In this document: one piece after another, positions 29,168-40,584 of the stretch | Layout: each line of letters begins with the position of its first letter | Position numbering within the stretch: the first letter of the stretch is position 1 | Origin: Strongylocentrotus purpuratus | Lineage: Eukaryota; Echinodermata; Echinoidea; Camarodonta; Strongylocentrotidae | Direction: 5' to 3' | NCBI RefSeq assembly: GCF_000002235.5 | Contig: NW_022145609.1 | Coordinates: 12,740,328 to 12,804,327, forward strand | Length of the DNA stretch: 64,000 bases | The notes under the pieces: model-generated | What the model was told of the DNA's origin: nothing | Database searches by the model: none | Seen by the model: the letters and a program-made list of their open reading frames with translations, nothing else | Position numbers and translations under genes: made by a program

Positions 29168-29566
29168 TTAACCCTTTCGTTACATAGATTTTTGTAGGAC
29201 TAAATGGATCACATGTCGTTCTTCAAATTGGCAACAATTGCATTTTTCTTTCAATGCTAAATTGTTCTGATAAAATGAAATATCTCCGAAACAATATAAT
29301 TACATGGGTAGAAATGTTGTCGAAAATTAAACGAATTGTTACTTTGATTCGGAACCTCTCAACGTGTTACAATTTAAAGGATTTTAAGGCTTATTTTCAG
29401 TTTCAAGATTCCTGGCGTCAAAGGTATTAATGTGTTCATATTACAGAATGGACACATAACGTGAAGTTATAAGGTTGCCCTTTCTTTTATGCATCTGGTA
29501 TATTTACATGGTTTTGAATCAAAAGTTACTGAGCCAAACGTGGAATGCTTGTCCCGAAAGGGTTAA
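29168..29566. mobile_element. piggyBac-like miniature transposon with TTAA flanks
   Basis: A 391-bp segment (29172-29562) begins CCCTTTCG and ends with the inverse, CGAAAGGG. It is flanked on both sides by the tetranucleotide TTAA (29168-29171 and 29563-29566). TTAA target duplication with termini starting CCC is the hallmark of piggyBac-class cut-and-paste elements. The interior has no transposase coding capacity, so this is a non-autonomous derivative. It ends about 290 bp before the start codon of the SRCR gene, inside or next to its promoter. The short inverted repeats make the family assignment tentative. Confidence 0.55.
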
Positions 29567-29582
29567 AGATGACATTGGTCAC

Positions 29583-29852
29583 GCGATATGCTCGACGGCG
29601 GTTCGCGCCAATTGCGTAAGTTTTCTTTTATTGTGTTCACTACTGCGCACAAATACTTCTATGAGATAACCAATCGCACCGAGAGGCGTTGGCTTTGTGC
29701 GCATGCGTTGTCCTAATATCTCCATCCCGGAACCCAAACTCACTCTCACATATTAGACTTCAGTTTTCCAACGACCGAGGACTGTGTGACTGAGCAAAGA
29801 AGCTAAATTCTACAATCTGTTACAAATCTGTTTGTTTTGTTTCTCGAACAGC
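29583..29852 (+). promoter_or_regulatory. candidate promoter and 5' leader of the SRCR gene
   Basis: A short CpG-richer stretch in an AT-rich region carries an E2F-like TTCGCGCC (about 29602-29609), a CCAAT box (29670-29674) and an NRF1-like palindrome TGCGCATGCG (29698-29707), followed by initiator-like TCACTCT around 29740. A pyrimidine-rich run ending CAG at 29849-29851 lies immediately before the start codon. A 5' UTR intron ending there is therefore possible; otherwise this is one continuous leader. No TATA box is obvious at a fitting distance. All of this is motif-based inference. Confidence 0.4.
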
Positions 29853-29943
29853 ATGGGGATGACTGGTTTGAATCGAGTTCATCTATTATTTGTGTGTACT
29901 GCTGTCTCTTGCTGGTACCTGGTGGTTGCACCAAGCATTACAG
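29853..29943 (+). CDS. signal-peptide exon of multi-SRCR protein (exon 1)
   Basis: The ATG at 29853 opens a 30-codon reading that ends with one extra base (phase 1) at the consensus donor G|GTAAGTA. The peptide has a short polar start with Arg at residue 8, a hydrophobic core LLFVCTAVSCWYLVVA and a PSIT end, so it is a typical cleavable secretion signal, probably cut near the VVA/PSIT boundary. The single leftover G joins the first two bases of the SRCR exons (AT) to make GAT, Asp, giving the DVRLVNG start seen in each A-type SRCR exon. This phase fit is the main evidence that it is the first coding exon of the downstream array. A second ATG lies two codons in; the first is used here as the longer choice. 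Confidence 0.8.
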
Positions 29944-31166
29944 GTAAGTAAATTCCGAAATTCTAAAGGATTGCAATATCAATTGGGCTTCTCTCTGATG
30001 ATTTCGTTGGAATAGATACCGTGCCTAGTTTATTTTGTAACTAGAAAATATCTACCAATACGTACCATTTACATTACACGTATAGATCTGAAAATAATAT
30101 ATATATGATTTAAATAAATATTGTCTCGGTTGAGGATGAAGCGAACATTTTGAGTGGGAAAATGGTAGACCAATCTATCAGTACGTACAATTCATAATTT
30201 TTTTGTTGTTGAAATATCCAATATATTACATTTGTAATGATGATATTAATGATGATAAATTGGTAGGGCCTATGTCAGGTAAAATCAGACTTAAGTTCAA
30301 GATAATATGTGATGCTGTCTTCTTACATCAATAGCTAAAACATAATTACAATAAAAATACCAAAATAGCAATGATAATTTTCATTTCACTGGTATTCTGT
30401 ACGTTGATTTTATAACATGCTTTGAAGTTGTTTCAGTTTTTTTTAAAGATTGTATTATCTTTTTTGACTGAGTTATAATTATTGATACGTCATTATATGA
30501 ACTACGAGGCCAAGGAGGCGAGGACAGGAAGCGGTGTTTAAAAGGCGGGCGGAGACCTCAGACTAATATCCGAGGAGCTTTGAGAGGAGTCGAAGCCTTA
30601 TACACTGCCTGATCATTCAAAATTGAGCTTGTGTGAGAGCACTGTAGAAGCTGTAAAATTCGTTTATTGTTTGTCTTATTTTTCCAGAGGCATAAGTTGC
30701 CTTTCAAAAAGTCGAAAAGATCTGAATTATATATTTCTTGTCTTCTTTAGAACTGTTCATTTATGTTATTGTTATTAAGTTTATATTGCATTTCATCTTT
30801 CCATCTCATACTGCAATGTGTTAATTCACGGGCAAATGGCATATTAGTCATTTTATTTCTATGAATGTATTTGTTTTTACGACTACGGATAATATGAATC
30901 ATGTCATCGGTGCCACTTGTCATGACATTATCACAGACCCACTCGAAACATGATATGAATTCAAGCCGAGAATGACAGAAATCAATATCATAAAATCATT
31001 TAACCAAAAATGAATATGCAACTTGAAACAAAACTCACTTCTTTCAAGGTTATAAGAATCGTCATGGTAGCACAGTGAATTCTTGTCGGCCATTAAATAG
31101 AAAGTTATTTGTGTACTTTTAGTGTTATTACTCATTATAATGTCTGTCATTTCAATTTTGATTATA

Positions 31167-31350
31167 CTCTTCATTATAGCACAATATGATAGTTATTATT
31201 TGTGTAATGTATGCTTTTATTATTGATTATTGTTATTATTTTAGATTTTATTATAATCGTCATTATAGCAAAAATCTAATCATGCTGGCCACTGAGTATA
31301 AGGTTATTAGTGTGTACTACATGCTTTTATTGTTATTATTTATTATCATT
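31167..31350. repeat. diverged direct repeat in intron 1
   Basis: Two segments (about 31165-31240 and 31258-31350) share TCATTATAGCA, GTTATTA, GTGT and ATGCTTTTATT followed by TTATTATT-rich sequence in the same order. Identity is modest, so it is an old duplication in AT-rich sequence. Confidence 0.45.
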
Positions 31351-34300
31351 TAACATTTCATATCAAGACCTTCTTGTAAGTAACAAATCAGTCAATATTT
31401 CTGTGTCTTAACATTATAGCCACATGCCTACTTTTGGCGCGAACATTTGTAATTGATTATTAACCACTCAAGATATCATACCATAAAAACATTATTACAG
31501 TCACGAGATTAAAAAGAAAGTAACTTGATTGATTCTAAGAAGCGAAACCAGTAACTTGACAAAACATGATCGTGATTTATTTTGTATGAAGGATAGCTTC
31601 ATGTCACAAACAGGAGTGATTAAGTGTGATTCTTGAAACATATTGTTAACCAACGAAACCTGAACGAAAGAAGACACTTCAACCCCTCTTGAACATTCAT
31701 TATACATGAAGAAAAACATTTGCGTTGGTGTATGTTTTCAGTACTTAGGGATACTTTATTTAGAGGATAGTGTGATCAGTATCAGTCATTTCAAAATCTA
31801 TTCTCTAATGGGAAGACACTCATCGCTTTCACTGCCGTTAAAGTCAGACAATTTTAATCAATATTATTATACAAGAATTTATCTTTAAATTGTTTTGAAG
31901 TTTGTGTCATTCGATGGCTTGCATGGATACATCATAAACATTTCTTAATGTTATTATTTCATTCAGAAACATTTGATACAACATTAATATCATGTTCAGA
32001 GATTTTCTTTTTAAAGTTCGAAATAATTTTTTGATAAAACAAAACAGGTCTATACTTTTCACATTTTTCGTCATACTTTCCGTTCTTTTTATTATGAATG
32101 GGTGTTATATAAGAAATCTTACTCTGCAGGCCGAGATAAATATGAAATATATATCACGACTTTAATTTATCACAGCGAAGAAGGGAATGTGTTGTTTAAT
32201 AGTTAATACTCCTAATATAAGAATGCTTATGTGACTTTCTTAGTGCATCGAAAAGAAAATATTCGGAATAACGTTCTTTGACACGTGGATCGCCTATTAT
32301 TCCAGAACATCAAATTCTCAACAAAAAGAAGTTCACTAATGACATTGATCACATTAAATATACATTTTCCGTCGAAAGTTTACGGTGATTGTGACAAAAT
32401 ATAAATGTCATGGTCACTATTACTATACAGGGTATAAAGTCTCAACGTTTTGGCATTCCAAGTATAATACATTTTTTAGAAGGATTTGACCACTCTCCAC
32501 AATAAAACAACACTATGGATCCATCTCCACACTTTTAATTTTTCCTCACAAATATTCACTGAAAGGGAGAAATAAGAAAGAAGGCCTCATTTATAATCAA
32601 TTCAGTTCAAGCAAACCACACAAGTGTTATTAATTGCTTCATTAATGAGTTGTTATTCTCGAAACCAATATGGATTGATGATCGAAACCGGTCACGGGAT
32701 ATGGGAAGTGGTACTTTTTGTGTTTTAAGAGGATTGGGGGAGATGAATGGCTTAGAAGAGCCACAAGTTTCATAAAAACAAGTTTTATCGGTAATCTATC
32801 ATGTCTTACAGTCTTGTCACCAAATTTATCTCTCAAATTATGTTATTCTATTAAGGAGGAACATTTTTCTGTCGTTGTTGTTAGTTTGTGTTATATGGTA
32901 ATCATGGTAATAACTATCAACAAATGTATGGACTTTAAGTATAAAATGTAATCGATTGCCCACTGTGATACATTTTGTCCATGGTTATACTCGTATTTCC
33001 TTTTCAATGATCCTCTATGAGGTGATGATGTAAAGTAACATTCTTCTGAAACAATTGTCTATAGATTGTGCAAAAAATCAATGGTTATACTATATATTGT
33101 TTAAAAAAAAAATGCTGAGATTTATATTGTGTAATGAAAAGACTTCATCTTAGTGCTTTTGAACTGTATTTCACACATTTCAGACCAGCTACGCATATTT
33201 TCTAACATAAAAAGGAAAATTGTTCTTTGAGTAAATGAAGTGGTAACTCCAACAGTTTCTCAAAAAGTATTTCTTTTATTTTTCAATTTAACAAGCTTTT
33301 TTTCCGTCCATCTTCCATTGGTTACCAATATTTGTATTTCTCTCATGCTTTCAATGATTATTTAGTGGATACAAACTTTGGTATTAAAACAAATATATGA
33401 TCATACAGGCCTATTTGTTCTGTTTTCTACTTTTCATGAATTAAGGGCATACTGCATTAAATTATTATCTTTTTATGTCAAATAACATGAATAGTTGAAA
33501 CGAGTTTTACGCTTAAAAACTGTTGAACCTATTAACGAATCAACTTGGCATTATCTACGGGAGTATACCGTAATATAGAATGAGGTCATATGAAAACTTT
33601 CAAACTCAAATAAGTTATTTTATTCTTCTTCTAAATTGGTTCAAACAGAAAGATGTAATTTGTAAAAAAATACGAAGGGGAGAATAATGATAGAAAGTAG
33701 ACATTGTCAATGACAAGATATATCACTTATCGCAAGAGGCCATTACTGTCAGCAGGATTAGTTATAGATAAGTTACTCTCACGAATGTCTTTGCAATGAT
33801 CGAAACAAGGATCTTGCCATCAATTAGCCTTCTTCAATATGTTTTTTTCACACTTACAGTAGTTTCGCTTTAGTACGCACATCATCAAACTATAGGATAA
33901 GATATATTAGTAAATATATTTAACAGTACTGCGTATTTCAGGTTTGCTGTTAAATGATAGGTTTAAACAAACAACATATGTTTTCATTTAAAGCATTAGT
34001 TGTGATGATGGGCTCAAAAGACAAAGAAATTGTATCAGCTTTTAAAGATTTTCACATTTTTCAGGAGACAAGCTTCTTCCAATAAGAATGCCAAGAAGCA
34101 AAATCGTTAATTTTACTGTCAAAAATGCCAACTTCAAATTGACATTGTGTAATGTAGATCACATACTACTGTGGCCAAACAATACTATTCAGTTAGATTT
34201 TACAAAGTAAATGAACCGTTCCACGTACAGCTGAATCAAATTACAATAAAAAAAACAACAACAGAATTGTGCTATTTTACAGAGTATCTCCTTTCAGGAA

Positions 34301-34699
34301 AGGGGCAGTAGTATAACGATATCGTTTAAGGGAGTATCACTTTGCAATATCCCGGTTTCCATCTGAAGCGATGATTCGTGTGATACATTGTACTGAGGGG
34401 AAGGATGAGTGGAAACGTATTTTTCATTTTTTCATTATAAATCTAAGAAAATTGGATCGACTATTAGAAATTTTTCTTCAAAATATCATCTTATTCTTGA
34501 GGGCGGGCATTTATATCGTATTCACTTTATGTTCGCAAAAAAAACAAAAAAAACATTATTTCTCACTGAGCAATCTATTTTTTGTTTACAAACAAGAGAG
34601 TATGATGGGGTTGTTTTAGGAAAATGTGAATGATCTCTAATTTACGTATACATTTTATACTTGTATGAACTTCATTTATAACGTATAACTTATACCTAT

Positions 34700-34912
34700 G
34701 CGACGTAAAACATTTAATAGAAGTTATAACAATACCTATACCTATGACCGTTATAACTATAACTATAACTATGGCTATAAACATATCTATAACTATGGCT
34801 ATGACTATAATTATAACTATAAATATAACTATGACTACGACTATGGCCGTGACTCTGACGAAAACTATGAAACTAGGACTATAACTATAACTACAACTTT
34901 AACTAAGCTATA
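34700..34912. repeat. imperfect TATAAC/TATGAC minisatellite
   Basis: Repeats of ACTATA and ACTATGGC run from about 34725 to 34905, ending only about 35 bp before the acceptor of the first SRCR exon. One frame (34698-34913) reads as a Tyr/Asn/Asp-rich peptide, a by-product of the hexamer. Such a tract displaces the normal polypyrimidine and branchpoint region, so the acceptor depends on the short TCTTTTCATTCTTCCACCAAG just upstream of 34948. Confidence 0.85.
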
Positions 34913-34947
34913 ACCAATGTCATCATTCTTTTCATTCTTCCACCAAG

Positions 34948-35268
34948 ATGTACGTCTCGTCAATGGCTCCAACAATGCTGAAGGAAGAGTGGAGGTCGAA
35001 TACGATGGATCATGGGGAACAGTTTGTAGTCGTTACAATTGGTGGGATCTGTTAGCTGCAAGGGTGGTCTGCAGAATACTGGGGTTCGACGGAGCGTTGG
35101 AAGCGCCTGGTTCGGCCAGGTTTGGGCAGGGAACCGGTGGAATTATTAGTGTCGGTTGTGAAGGAACAGAAGAGAGCCTGGCAGATTGTTATCTAGATCT
35201 AGAGTATGGCGCTTCATACTGCAGTCATGACGAAGATGTGGGCGCCGTATGTTATTCAGGAGATAGAA
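34948..35268 (+). CDS. SRCR domain exon 1 (A type)
   Basis: After the acceptor ACCAAG the exon opens in phase 1 (AT GTA CGT) and encodes one complete SRCR domain of about 105 residues: DVRLVNGSN start, [40 protein letters not shown] and DVGAVC end. There are six cysteines, and LGF stands where eight-Cys domains have LGC. SRCR domains bind proteins or microbial ligands in secreted and cell-surface receptors. The usual end GGG G|GTATGA of its paralogues is altered here to GGA GATAGA. The only GT that keeps phase 1 is the weak GAA|GTTGGT (end 35268); the better-looking GTAATC four bases later would give phase 2. The frame hits a stop at 35274. Exon use is therefore uncertain. Confidence 0.8.
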
Positions 35269-37629
35269 GTTGGTAATCTATGGGTCGTTAGTTAGAGTAG
35301 GATTGGTCATATTGAAATATTTCCTTTTCCATCGAGTGTTTTTTAATATAAGGGAGTCATTCATAATCCTTTATGAACACTTGCGCTGTCATGTTGGATT
35401 ATTAAGTTCAAATAAGGACAATCACATCGACAACCCGTTCTTGTACAGTGAATAATAATAATTTGTTATGTATAATTAAGTATTTTTTAATTATCATTAG
35501 TTTTTGGCATCACCTGTTCCTGTAAGGCGCATAGCGAACTGAATCACTGTAACCCTCGGGTCATAATGAACGTCTTTGTGTTTTTTTTTTTATACAGATA
35601 TGGAAGACAGTCTAGCAGTGTGTCTTTGGGCCCATCAATATTCAGCGTACACATAACAAAGATACTGAGAAAGACGGCATGGCGTGTAATTTATATTTTT
35701 AAAGAAAATGGCTTTTACAAGGTAGGTTTAGGCTATGTTGTAAAAGATATGCTATAATAATGGTTAGTGTTTTGTGCCAAAAAGGACCAATTGAATAGAG
35801 AGTGATCTCTTTAAAAGTTACATGGTAAAATACCGATATTTTCTCATCGAGGCTATGCTAACCAGTCAGAAAACAAGGAATTGCGCAGCCATGCTACTAA
35901 CATAAACGTTTATATCTCATCGATACACTTTAAAAAAATCGTTTGAATTGATTATCAAACGCAACGATTGAAAAAACAGATCGATATTATTACCATAAAA
36001 TTGTTTATACAGCTATCTCTTTTTTTATTATCAGCGAACCGTACTGGCTCTTTAGCTTCGTCCTACCATAAAATATACCTTAGAAGTCTGTGTGGAGTGC
36101 AGCCAACTGGCAAAAGTCTATCAATTGCATGGTTAAAATTCATGAATTCTGTTCTACTATCACCAAATCGCAATTATATTTTCAAATTACATGATCAGTG
36201 CCGGTTTGGAAAAATAATAAATGTTTGTCCTCATTTCACGAGGTTCAAGACTTTTTAGCAATCTATATATTAAAGATATTCTATTTTCATTGCAAAATTA
36301 TTGTCCAGTCAGAAAAGATATCATCTTTGTCTTCCCTGATCACAGTGCCTTCTCATCGCACGGTAGAGACGAAAGGAAGTTTCTACAATTTGTGAATCCG
36401 CGTTCAGTGCGTGACAGTGCGAGACAGTGCAGGGGCACCTGATATTCTGTGGGATTTAGGTCAGACACTGACCGCCTGTCATGCCTCTTAAGTCATGCCA
36501 ATTCGACGCAAGGAGCTTGGTCAACAATACATTTTGTACATTTGCGACATGTCAAGCCGTTATTCACGACATCATGAGTGGACCATAGCACGAGTGCCAC
36601 GCAACTTTGACGCCAAAATCAAGAAATTTGCATGTACTGGCACATACTGGCACGCTATGTCACAAAAAGAAATGCGCCAAGTTTACCGACAGTTCAAGAA
36701 GTGTTCACGAAAGTGGACCGAAAATTAAGTCGTGACAAATTTTTCGAAAATTGCAAAATCCTGCAAAGCACTTTTTCATCTACCGGGAACCCGTACTTCC
36801 TCGTCCCGTATGTAAATGTTTTTTTTAAATCGTAAAATTACAAGTGAAGGCCATGGATTAGGTAGGCCTGTGCAACCAATTGTGGACCACCTCATAATTC
36901 TTCATGCGCTTTTAAGGAATACACGTGATTATATACCAATGAGGATCAATAACCTATTATTAGTAGGTACTAAAGGTGATTTAGGATTAATGTTCGTGTT
37001 TCATTTAAGGTTTATAATTTAGGGGGATTTAAGGGTTAAGGTAAGCATTATCATTGAGACTCAATACAACGACCAACGAGGTTGATTTTTGTTCTTATCG
37101 ATCGCGTATCTTGATTTAATCCTACGATAAAAATATTATAGATGTCTTTTTTTATATCCTCGTTTCGTCTTTAAGCATATCTCCTCTTCCATATTTTTTG
37201 GTTTTAGTCATGCGTTCTTTCATATGCCATCTGTCGTGTTGTCTAATTTTCTAACTTTCTCTCTTTACTAGGCTGTTTTCTTTTAATCTCTCTTTTTTCT
37301 TTATCTTTTTTTTTTCGCCTTACAGATAGAGACGGATGCTCCTGACTGCGATCATATACAGAACACAAGACTTGAAAGGCACCACAACCTTTGTAAAAAA
37401 AAAGTTCATTTGTATGAAAATAAGAAGAAAAAAATAGAGAGAATTAAATCGGGACAATAATAAGGAAATGATGCATGTTTGATCGCTAACACTCCCTATG
37501 CGAGTCTTAAATTGGCAATTTGGCCAATGGGTTGTGGCGAAGTCAAGATCAATTATCCCGCTTGTGTGTATAACAATTTCATAAATTCTTTTGGAGCACT
37601 ACTCAAAATAGATTATGGAGAGTGTAGTC
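35269..37629 (+). other. intron DNA between SRCR 1 and the hAT-like element
   Basis: AT-rich sequence with no further SRCR exon. It holds an ATA repeat near 35452-35462, a T homopolymer at about 35580-35592, a polypyrimidine stretch at 37140-37320 ending CTTACAG, and several short frames (35968-36258, 36495-36728) without recognised domains. Confidence 0.5.
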
Positions 37630-38279
37630 CACCGTTTTTCAATCTGTTTTTAGTCACGACACCCTTTTAAGAAATAGAAAGTTTCGCGTGACGCCTATCC
37701 CAAATTCATTTACAGAAGATTCGTTTTCCATTACACTTACACCCGTCCCACGCCATGTACATATGAGCACATTTGGTTCAAAGTTTTGCGAGTGAATGAG
37801 GAAAAAAATAATGTCACTTTTAATATGATAAAAATTTACTCTACAATCAACACTTTAGATAAAATATATCATTAAATGTGCAGGCACGTCGATGCCGAAA
37901 CCATCAATACAAAAATCATTATGGGCGTTAAATTCGATGCACGAATATGAGGAGATTCAGGTATCTCATTGCACAGAATTATTCAATTTCTAAATTATGC
38001 GAGGGAGTGAAAGGAACAAGCGTGGTAATAATATAAAATATATAAAACATATTCGGGCACCTCGCTGTCAAATAAGAGGCTATTCGAGCACCTCGCTGCT
38101 CAAATATAGACGTACTCAGGCACTTCTCTGCCAAAAATCATCATGTTTCTAAAGGTTTTCCCATGTAATTACATACTTTATCGGTTTTTATAAGGTTTCC
38201 AAGAAATCGACGTTATTCCATATATGTTTTGGAATATATTACTAAGGTTCTCTCACGGCACCCCAGTTGAAAAGCGCTG
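37630..38279. mobile_element. hAT-like non-autonomous DNA transposon
   Basis: The right end, read in reverse, is CAGCGCTTTTCAACTGGGGT, a terminus typical of hAT elements. The left end CACCGTTTTTCAA is its imperfect inverse. The 8 bp outside each end are GTGTAGTC (37622-37629) and CCGTAGTC (38280-38287), matching at six of eight positions, as expected for an aged 8-bp target duplication. The interior carries three ~40-bp units with the motif GGCACCTCGCTG (38050-38120). No transposase frame is present. Confidence 0.6.
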
Positions 38280-39195
38280 CCGTAGTCAAACATTTTGAAG
38301 AAAAAAAAAGAAAGACATTTGGGTCATTTTGTGTGTTGGAATTGAATGAGCATTTGCACGGCATTACGTCACATAATCAATACCGATTCAACCAATTTGA
38401 AATTCCCATACGTTTGCACTATCTGTCAGTCACTTATTGCACAGTGCACCCCAGAAAAAAACGAAACCTGAAAACAATCGACTATTGTAAGCGAACTATT
38501 GGCTGAATTAATTTTGTTTTTTTCATGAAGTAAAAGTAATGTACTTTCAAATGATACTTTGATTGAATTAGTGCATACACGGTTCACAGAGCAAAATTGC
38601 TTAACAATTACAAGTCAAAATCCATTTGTTCCAGATTTTGTGAACACATTGAAAACGTTAGTATCACATGAAAACATGACCTAAGGGAAATGTAAGCTTT
38701 AAGAAGTTATTATGCAAGATGTTCACTGTGTGATTTTGTGCATGTAGATTAACTGTTTAATACAATAAGGGCGAATACCAATTTTCTGGATGACAGGGGG
38801 TCCTCAGATTTTTCTTAACCAAATAATACTCGATCAATGAAGCAATGCCACTTTTGTGATTGAAGGGTACCTATCTTCTTAAAGAGGATAATTAAACGTT
38901 CTTTTTGCCTGATGTATCCATTAGACCATATCATTCTTACTGTAATTCTTGTGTAAATTTCACTCAACTGCAGTTGCAAAAAGTTGCAGTTTCGAATATG
39001 CAAAATTAACCATCCATATAACTGCAGAAATATGCACATGAGACTGCAATATTATGTCCTTTTTTTTACCCCCACCGTCTACCACATCTCAATTATCCTT
39101 TATTTTATGATGCCATTAATCTCCTCCTCGAGTTTTAAAGTTTGTGTATCCTTCAGGCCATGTTCGATCATGTAAATGTGTGATCCTAACGGTTA
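38280..39195. other. intron/intergenic DNA, nothing recognised
   Basis: AT-rich sequence with no bounded element, RNA gene or SRCR exon visible. Short open frames only. Confidence 0.5.
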
Positions 39196-40581
39196 AGCCC
39201 CCATCACACCAAACTAGTTCTCACTACGTTTTGGAACCGTCCCAGAAAATCGTAAAAACGGGTTGTGGTCGGAGTAGAATTTGTAAATAATGTCTATAAT
39301 ACGACCCTAGTTTGTTCATAAACAGTCCTTAATACGTCCATATCGTCTGTCCCCCGTCCATAGTCAGTTCATATCAAGTTTAGATCGGGTAAATTTGCCC
39401 TGTCCAGGCAGTTCAAGCCAGTCCGTAGTCAGTTTATACCCGTTATTTACTAGTTCTACCTCGTTCCTAATACGACCAAACCCATTCTAAGTTCAGCTCG
39501 TCCTCATCTCGTCCTTAGTGCTTTCGAAAGCGCTTCTAGAGCGTGTGGAATTACGTCCTGGCTTAAGGGTTAAAGGGCCCAGCGTGTTCGTGTCCTTATT
39601 CCCGTTCAATTTCAACTATTCAAGCTGTGCAAATCAAGACATTCATAAGCCCCCATCACACCAAACTAGTTCTCACTACGTTCTGTAAAATGTTGCCAAA
39701 CGTGCTCAAACTGTGTGCGAACGGGGTGAAGGTAGAAGCAACTGTTTACGCTCTGTATAGGAACTTTATGGACGGGCTCGGACTGGCTTGGACGGGAAGG
39801 GTGCTCTAAAACTTTTAGCCTGTTCAAAATTGTCCCCGTCCTGCAACTAGACGGACTGACAACATACTAAAAACGAGATGGGCGTACTACGAGCGGAATT
39901 ACCATACTTCTGCTCTACTAAGAGCGTGTAACGAACGTGTTTAGTACTAGTTAGAATTGTTTGGACGAGGTAGAAGTCATTAAAAAGTTGTTTAAACTGA
40001 TCATTAACGGGCTTGGACTGCTTGGAAATGGCAAATTAACCCGATCTGAACTTGATATGAACGTACTGTGAACGGGGTACAGACGAAATGGACGTATTGA
40101 GGACTGTTTATAAACGACCTGGATCGTATTATAGACATTTTTCTTTTACACATTCTACCCCGACCATTAACCGTTCTTTTAAGATTTTCTAGGACGGTTC
40201 GGGAATGTAGTGAGAACTAGTTTGGTTTGGTTGGGGCTTAGCTGCTGCTAGTTGACGCTCGACCACAGTACGTTGTAAAACGTCCCTAATAGGATCGAAG
40301 TACGGCAATTCCGTTCATAGTACGGTAATCAGTCCGTTTTTAGTAAGTCCTCCTCGTTTTTAGTACGTTGTCACTCGGCCTAATTGCAGGACAGGGACAA
40401 TTTTGAACAGGCTCAAAGTTCTAGAGCACTGTCCCGTATATTAAGTCCGAGCCCGTCCATGAATTTCTTAAACAGGTCGTAAATAGTTGCTACTACATTC
40501 AACTCTGTTCGCACACAGTTTGAGCCCGTTTGGTAACATTTTCCAGTACGTATTGAGAACTAGTTCGGTGTGATGGGGGCT
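39196..40581. mobile_element. compound foldback DNA element with interleaved inverted arms
   Basis: Four copies of a terminal sequence close to AGCCCCCATCACACCAAAC occur: two in forward orientation starting at 39196 and 39648, two inverted ending at 40238 and 40581. Each is followed by a long arm. The 39196 arm (to about 39560) is the inverse of the arm ending at 40238. The 39648 arm (to about 39930) is the inverse of the one ending at 40581. The pairs therefore interleave rather than nest. The outer ends are flanked by TTA on both sides (39193-39195 and 40582-40584), as in PIF/Harbinger insertions, though three bases is weak evidence. No transposase is encoded. Confidence 0.75.
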
Positions 40582-40584
40582 TTA

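Larger units (their letters stand above)
29944..34947 (+). other. intron 1 of the SRCR gene
   Basis: About 5 kb between the signal exon and the first SRCR exon. I see no further phase-1 exon in it. It includes a GC-richer patch at about 30505-30600, direct repeats of about 100 bp near 31167-31350 (shared CATTATAGCA and CATGCTTTTATT motifs), and a TATAAC-type simple repeat at the 3' end. The minus-strand frame at 30920-31174 is a chance frame by all signs. Confidence 0.6.

Noticed and set aside
34698-34913. Tyr/Asn/Asp-rich 71-codon frame
   Set aside because: Product of the TATAAC-type simple repeat; no independent support.
37260-37465. Exon-like start after a polypyrimidine tract ending CTTACAG, open for about 40 codons in one phase
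   Set aside because: The phase that would fit the SRCR exons meets a stop after five codons. The other phase gives a Lys-rich peptide with no family and no donor.
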